A program made the translations under genes and the position numbers. DNA of 64,000 nucleotides from UBA7455 sp026713185. GTDB lineage: Bacteria > Pseudomonadota > Gammaproteobacteria > Pseudomonadales > Azotimanducaceae. This document shows positions 61,424 to 64,000 of the stretch, piece by piece. Every line of letters starts with the position of its first letter. Positions within the stretch are counted from its first letter, which is position 1. The stretch spans positions 2,356,001 through 2,420,000 of the forward strand of contig OY762456.1 of NCBI GenBank assembly GCA_963665785.1, written 5' to 3'. Below the pieces are notes generated by a model. The model saw nothing but the letters and a program-made list of their open reading frames with translations, did no database searches and was not told the DNA's origin.

Positions 61424-62473
61424 GTGATTTATTTTTTAGGGCAATATTTTGCAGATCTCGCAGGACCTTTCAGACTGCTGGTTTCCTACATCTTTCTTGC
61501 AAGTCTCGGCACCGCACTGGGCACCCTTCTGACATGGTGGTTGCTGCCGAAATTCTGGCATTCACTGCCCGTTGACCGTGGCAGGGAATATGCCATTGAT
61601 GCCGACAAAAGCATAGGGAAACCCATTTCAGCCGGAATTATCTTTATACCGATTTTTATCCTCATCAGTCTGCTTGTTGTACCTCTTGACTGGAAATTCA
61701 CCGGTATTCTCATCTGTGCTGCAGCTGCGATGGTTACAGGATATTTTGATGATCGGAGTATTCACGGCTGGAGTGAATACAGACTCGGAGCGATCGACCT
61801 GGTGATTGCGATCGCTGCTTCAATCATCATTTGCCAGTTACAACCGTATACCATCTGGTTACCACTGTATTCGGAACCGATCCAGGTCGATCCTGTTCTG
61901 TTCATTGCCGGGTCAACAGTACTGATCTGGACTTCGATCAATGCCACCAACTGCACAGATGGTGTGGACGGTCTGTCCGCCAGTCTATCTGGAATGGGTA
62001 TTCTGTTTCTTGGTGGAATTCTCTATGGCATTGTCGGCCACCAGGCTATTTCCTCATATCTCTTGACGCCACATTATGAACAGGGTGCTGACTGGGCCAT
62101 CATGGCGTTCATAATGGTTGGCTGTCTGACAGGTTATCTATGGCACAACAGCTATCCAAGCGCAGTATTGATGGGCGATGCCGGATCGCGACCTGTCGGA
62201 TTGATGCTTGGAGTACTTGTACTGGCCTGTGGCAATCCTTTTCTGATTCTGGTGGTTGCTTTCGTTGTTCTGGTCAATGGTGCAACAGGCATGATCAAAG
62301 TGGCACTGTTACGGTTTTTCAAAATAGGGGTATTCCGCAAGATCCGATATCCCCTGCATGATCACGTACGGCACAATATGGGCTGGTCTAACACGCAGGT
62401 ACTGGTCCGTTTCATGCTGTTGCAGGCAGTGGGTACTCCAATACTGCTGGTTTTACTGCTGAAAATCCGATAG
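61424..62473 (+). CDS. Divergent MraY-like polyprenyl-phosphate sugar transferase
   Basis: A 349-residue integral membrane protein with about ten helices, in the phospho-N-acetylmuramoyl-pentapeptide transferase family. Conserved parts: GYFDDRS with the catalytic DD near 109, NCTDGVDGL near 177, GYLWHNSYPSAVLMGDAGSR near 238 (MGD as in MraY), and a C-terminal PLHDHVRHNMGW near 312 in place of the usual HHH motif. It is away from other cell wall genes and starts at GTG 61424. It may be a paralogue acting on another UDP-sugar; it differs from WecA by the MraY-like tail. Confidence 0.72.
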   Translation: MIYFLGQYFADLAGPFRLLVSYIFLASLGTALGTLLTWWLLPKFWHSLPVDRGREYAIDADKSIGKPISAGIIFIPIFILISLLVVPLDWKFTGILICAAAAMVTGYFDDRSIHGWSEYRLGAIDLVIAIAASIIICQLQPYTIWLPLYSEPIQVDPVLFIAGSTVLIWTSINATNCTDGVDGLSASLSGMGILFLGGILYGIVGHQAISSYLLTPHYEQGADWAIMAFIMVGCLTGYLWHNSYPSAVLMGDAGSRPVGLMLGVLVLACGNPFLILVVAFVVLVNGATGMIKVALLRFFKIGVFRKIRYPLHDHVRHNMGWSNTQVLVRFMLLQAVGTPILLVLLLKIR

Positions 62474-62521
62474 CCCTCCCCTTTTATTCTGATTGATTAC
62501 TGATCGGTTGACACCTTACGA

Positions 62522-63094
62522 TCAGAAACCCGATATACAGTTTGGGTTAATCAGGGATGTCAGGATGTGATCCTCCCACACGCCATTGATATTCAGAAAG
62601 GACCTGGCCCTGCCCTCGGTCTCAAATCCGAGGCGACACAGCAGATTCCCACTGCGTTGGTTTCGAGGCATATAGTTAGCCATGATCCGGTGCAGTTGCA
62701 GTTCTTTAAAAACATATCGGGTACTGAGTTGCAATGATTCAAACATGATACCCTTCCCCTGATGACACTCGGCAAGAGCGTATCCAAGATGACAGGACTG
62801 AAACGTGCCGCGAATGATATTCGTATAGTTACATACTCCCAATATTTCAGATTCTGACGTGTTGAGAATCACAAGGCACATATTCATGCCACTGCGGTAT
62901 TCCCGGATGGCAGCGCGCAACTGCATTTGCCAGTATGCATTCGTGAAGAATTCCGGTGATCTGCTCGGTTCCCATTTCCGCAGATGATCCCTGTTTTCTA
63001 TTCTGAAACGAACCATGATTGGCGCTTCGGAAGGTTCAAGTAACTTCAACACCAGCCGGTGAGTTGAAATTTTAGGTAAGGGTTGGAGATTCAT
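62522..63094 (-). CDS. GNAT acetyltransferase (RimJ-type)
   Basis: A 190-residue acetyltransferase: STHRLVLKLLEPSEAP at the N-terminus, LGYALAECHQGKGIMFESL near 100 (acetyl-CoA site) and LHRIMANYMPRNQRSGNLL near 130, then FETEGRARSFLNINGVWEDH, the RimJ/RimL pattern. RimJ acetylates the N-terminus of ribosomal protein S5; other members act on different targets. It converges with the MraY-like gene and is downstream of the SDR (18 bp). Confidence 0.85.
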   Translation of the reverse strand: MNLQPLPKISTHRLVLKLLEPSEAPIMVRFRIENRDHLRKWEPSRSPEFFTNAYWQMQLRAAIREYRSGMNMCLVILNTSESEILGVCNYTNIIRGTFQSCHLGYALAECHQGKGIMFESLQLSTRYVFKELQLHRIMANYMPRNQRSGNLLCRLGFETEGRARSFLNINGVWEDHILTSLINPNCISGF

Positions 63095-63112
63095 GACAGG
63101 CAGTCGGTCAAT

Positions 63113-63958
63113 TCAATTTTTACCTGGCTGTCGTAGACTGTCATCTGACAACAAATTGCCGATATGCCGGGTAAATGACTCGTAATCCACTTCTTCTCCA
63201 AGATCTATACCATCGGTAACACAGACCTTGATGATTGAAAATCTGCCATTGGCTGCCTGCAGGATAATGCCATTGGGGCCGCCTTCGGAGCAAAGATACA
63301 ATACTGCGGGACTGACATGGTCTGGTTTACCGACTCGGGCAGGATCGCCCAGGTTTCTGGTCATTCTTGTAATTGCACCTGGAGCCAGGGTGTTAACACG
63401 GATTCCTTTGCGTAGTCCCTCAAGTTTTAAAACGTTCATCAGGCCGATGACAGACATTTTGGCGCTTGCATAGTTCGATTGACCGAAGTTGCCGAAAATA
63501 CCTGACCCCGAACTGGTAAATACCACACGTCCCCAACCATTTTGTATCATCACAGGCCAGGCTGCCTTGGTGACATAAACCGATCCCATCAGATGAACAT
63601 CAAGAACGGCTTTGAAATTTTCCATGGTGACATTTGTAAAGGTCTTGTCTCTGAGGATTCCAGCATTGTTTACGACGATGTCTACGGTTCCAAAATGTTC
63701 CAGAGCGTCATTTACAATATTCATGGCACTTTCTTCGACGGCAACGGATGCAGTATTGGCAACGGCAATACCACCCATAGACTTAATCTCGTTTACGACT
63801 GATTGCGCAGTATTTCCCGAACCCGTTCCATCAACGGCGCCACCGGAATCATTGACCAGGACTTTGGCGCCGCGTTTGGCAAATTCAATAGCATGAGACC
63901 TGCCTATGCCTCTACCAGCGCCGGTGACTATAACAACTCTGTTTTTGAATTCAGACAT
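63113..63958 (-). CDS. SDR-family oxidoreductase (3-hydroxyacyl-CoA dehydrogenase-like)
   Basis: A 281-residue short-chain dehydrogenase close to the dehydrogenase part of peroxisomal multifunctional enzyme 2: VIVTGAGRGIGRSHAIEFA, then LVNDSGGAVDGTGSG with the inserted loop of that group, VVNNAGILRDKTF near 90, and VVFTSSGSGIFGNFGQSNY ending at the YASAK Tyr-Lys near 161. Probably acts on 3-hydroxyacyl-CoA or related molecules. The acyl-CoA dehydrogenase 5 kb away would fit fatty acid oxidation but is not adjacent. Confidence 0.85.
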   Translation of the reverse strand: MSEFKNRVVIVTGAGRGIGRSHAIEFAKRGAKVLVNDSGGAVDGTGSGNTAQSVVNEIKSMGGIAVANTASVAVEESAMNIVNDALEHFGTVDIVVNNAGILRDKTFTNVTMENFKAVLDVHLMGSVYVTKAAWPVMIQNGWGRVVFTSSGSGIFGNFGQSNYASAKMSVIGLMNVLKLEGLRKGIRVNTLAPGAITRMTRNLGDPARVGKPDHVSPAVLYLCSEGGPNGIILQAANGRFSIIKVCVTDGIDLGEEVDYESFTRHIGNLLSDDSLRQPGKN

Positions 63959-64000
63959 TGCAAGCCTCTATCTGTGCCTCTTACGACAATATTCTGGAGT

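Overview
The window looks like chromosomal DNA of a gammaproteobacterium, by gene order and family content probably a free-living aquatic aerobe. No rRNA or clade-specific marker is present, so the genus cannot be read. Supporting signs are the fabF-mltG-tmk-holB-pilZ order shared with Pseudomonas, a fabA/fabB anaerobic unsaturated fatty acid pair, a TtpC-type TonB energising operon, an aerobic hemF and a LexA-type box in front of a PA0069-family radical SAM gene. Gene density is high, overlaps of stop and start codons are frequent, and there is one insertion sequence and one clearly decayed gene.

Layout: 1-3664 end of fabF, then mltG, tmk, holB, pilZ. 3719-7185 (minus) a prolyl-peptide degradation pair (S9 peptidase, PepQ). 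7620-11453 a three-subunit molybdenum hydroxylase operon (FAD, 2Fe-2S and Mo subunits) ending in a MoaD/ThiS-like sulfur carrier. 11545-13034 (minus) HAD hydrolase and lpxA, divergent from fabA-fabB (13225-14961). 15023-16846 (minus) sppA. 17012-18933 acetyltransferase and murF, convergent with a YiiX-like hydrolase. 20001-24091 moaA, a 24-bp tandem repeat, an exported PHP/CehA-like protein and a TraB/GumN protein. 24133-26084 (minus) four-carbon acid sugar kinase and class II aldolase; 26393-27833 glyoxalase and amidohydrolase. 27972-29291 an IS1380-type transposase. 29564-31704 radical SAM protein, tRNA-Cys, TetR regulator, tRNA-Leu. 31777-38468 EamA permease, pyruvate kinase, an unknown protein, a PAS-like/REC protein, a sirtuin and a sodium:alanine symporter. 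38493-39776 an SDR and a collapsed M16 peptidase pseudogene. 40093-45191 a six-gene TonB energising operon. 45225-51977 (minus) a seven-gene run: threonine aldolase, PfkB kinase, CPT-like kinase, phosphoserine-type aminotransferase and a TctCBA carboxylate transporter. 52103-56859 ribE, cysS, pyrF, a zinc-ribbon protein (minus) and mnmH. 56853-63958 acyl-CoA dehydrogenase, a citrate-lyase-like TIM-barrel protein, hemF, a methyltransferase, a divergent MraY homologue, an acetyltransferase and an SDR.

Most likely to repay follow-up: the seven-gene threonine aldolase/kinases/SerC-like/TctCBA operon, which has no textbook counterpart I know; an apparent AUU start codon for pyrF with a well-placed Shine-Dalgarno; a divergent orphan MraY whose HHH motif is altered; an exported CehA/PHP-like protein with a depleted metal site; a dispersed short repeat family that supplies the sppA ribosome-binding site and forms a tandem array behind moaA; a LexA-like box before the PA0069-family gene; and a PAS/HisKA-like/REC protein with no kinase ATPase domain. 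I did not find a clear-cut phage, CRISPR, toxin-antitoxin or defence locus.
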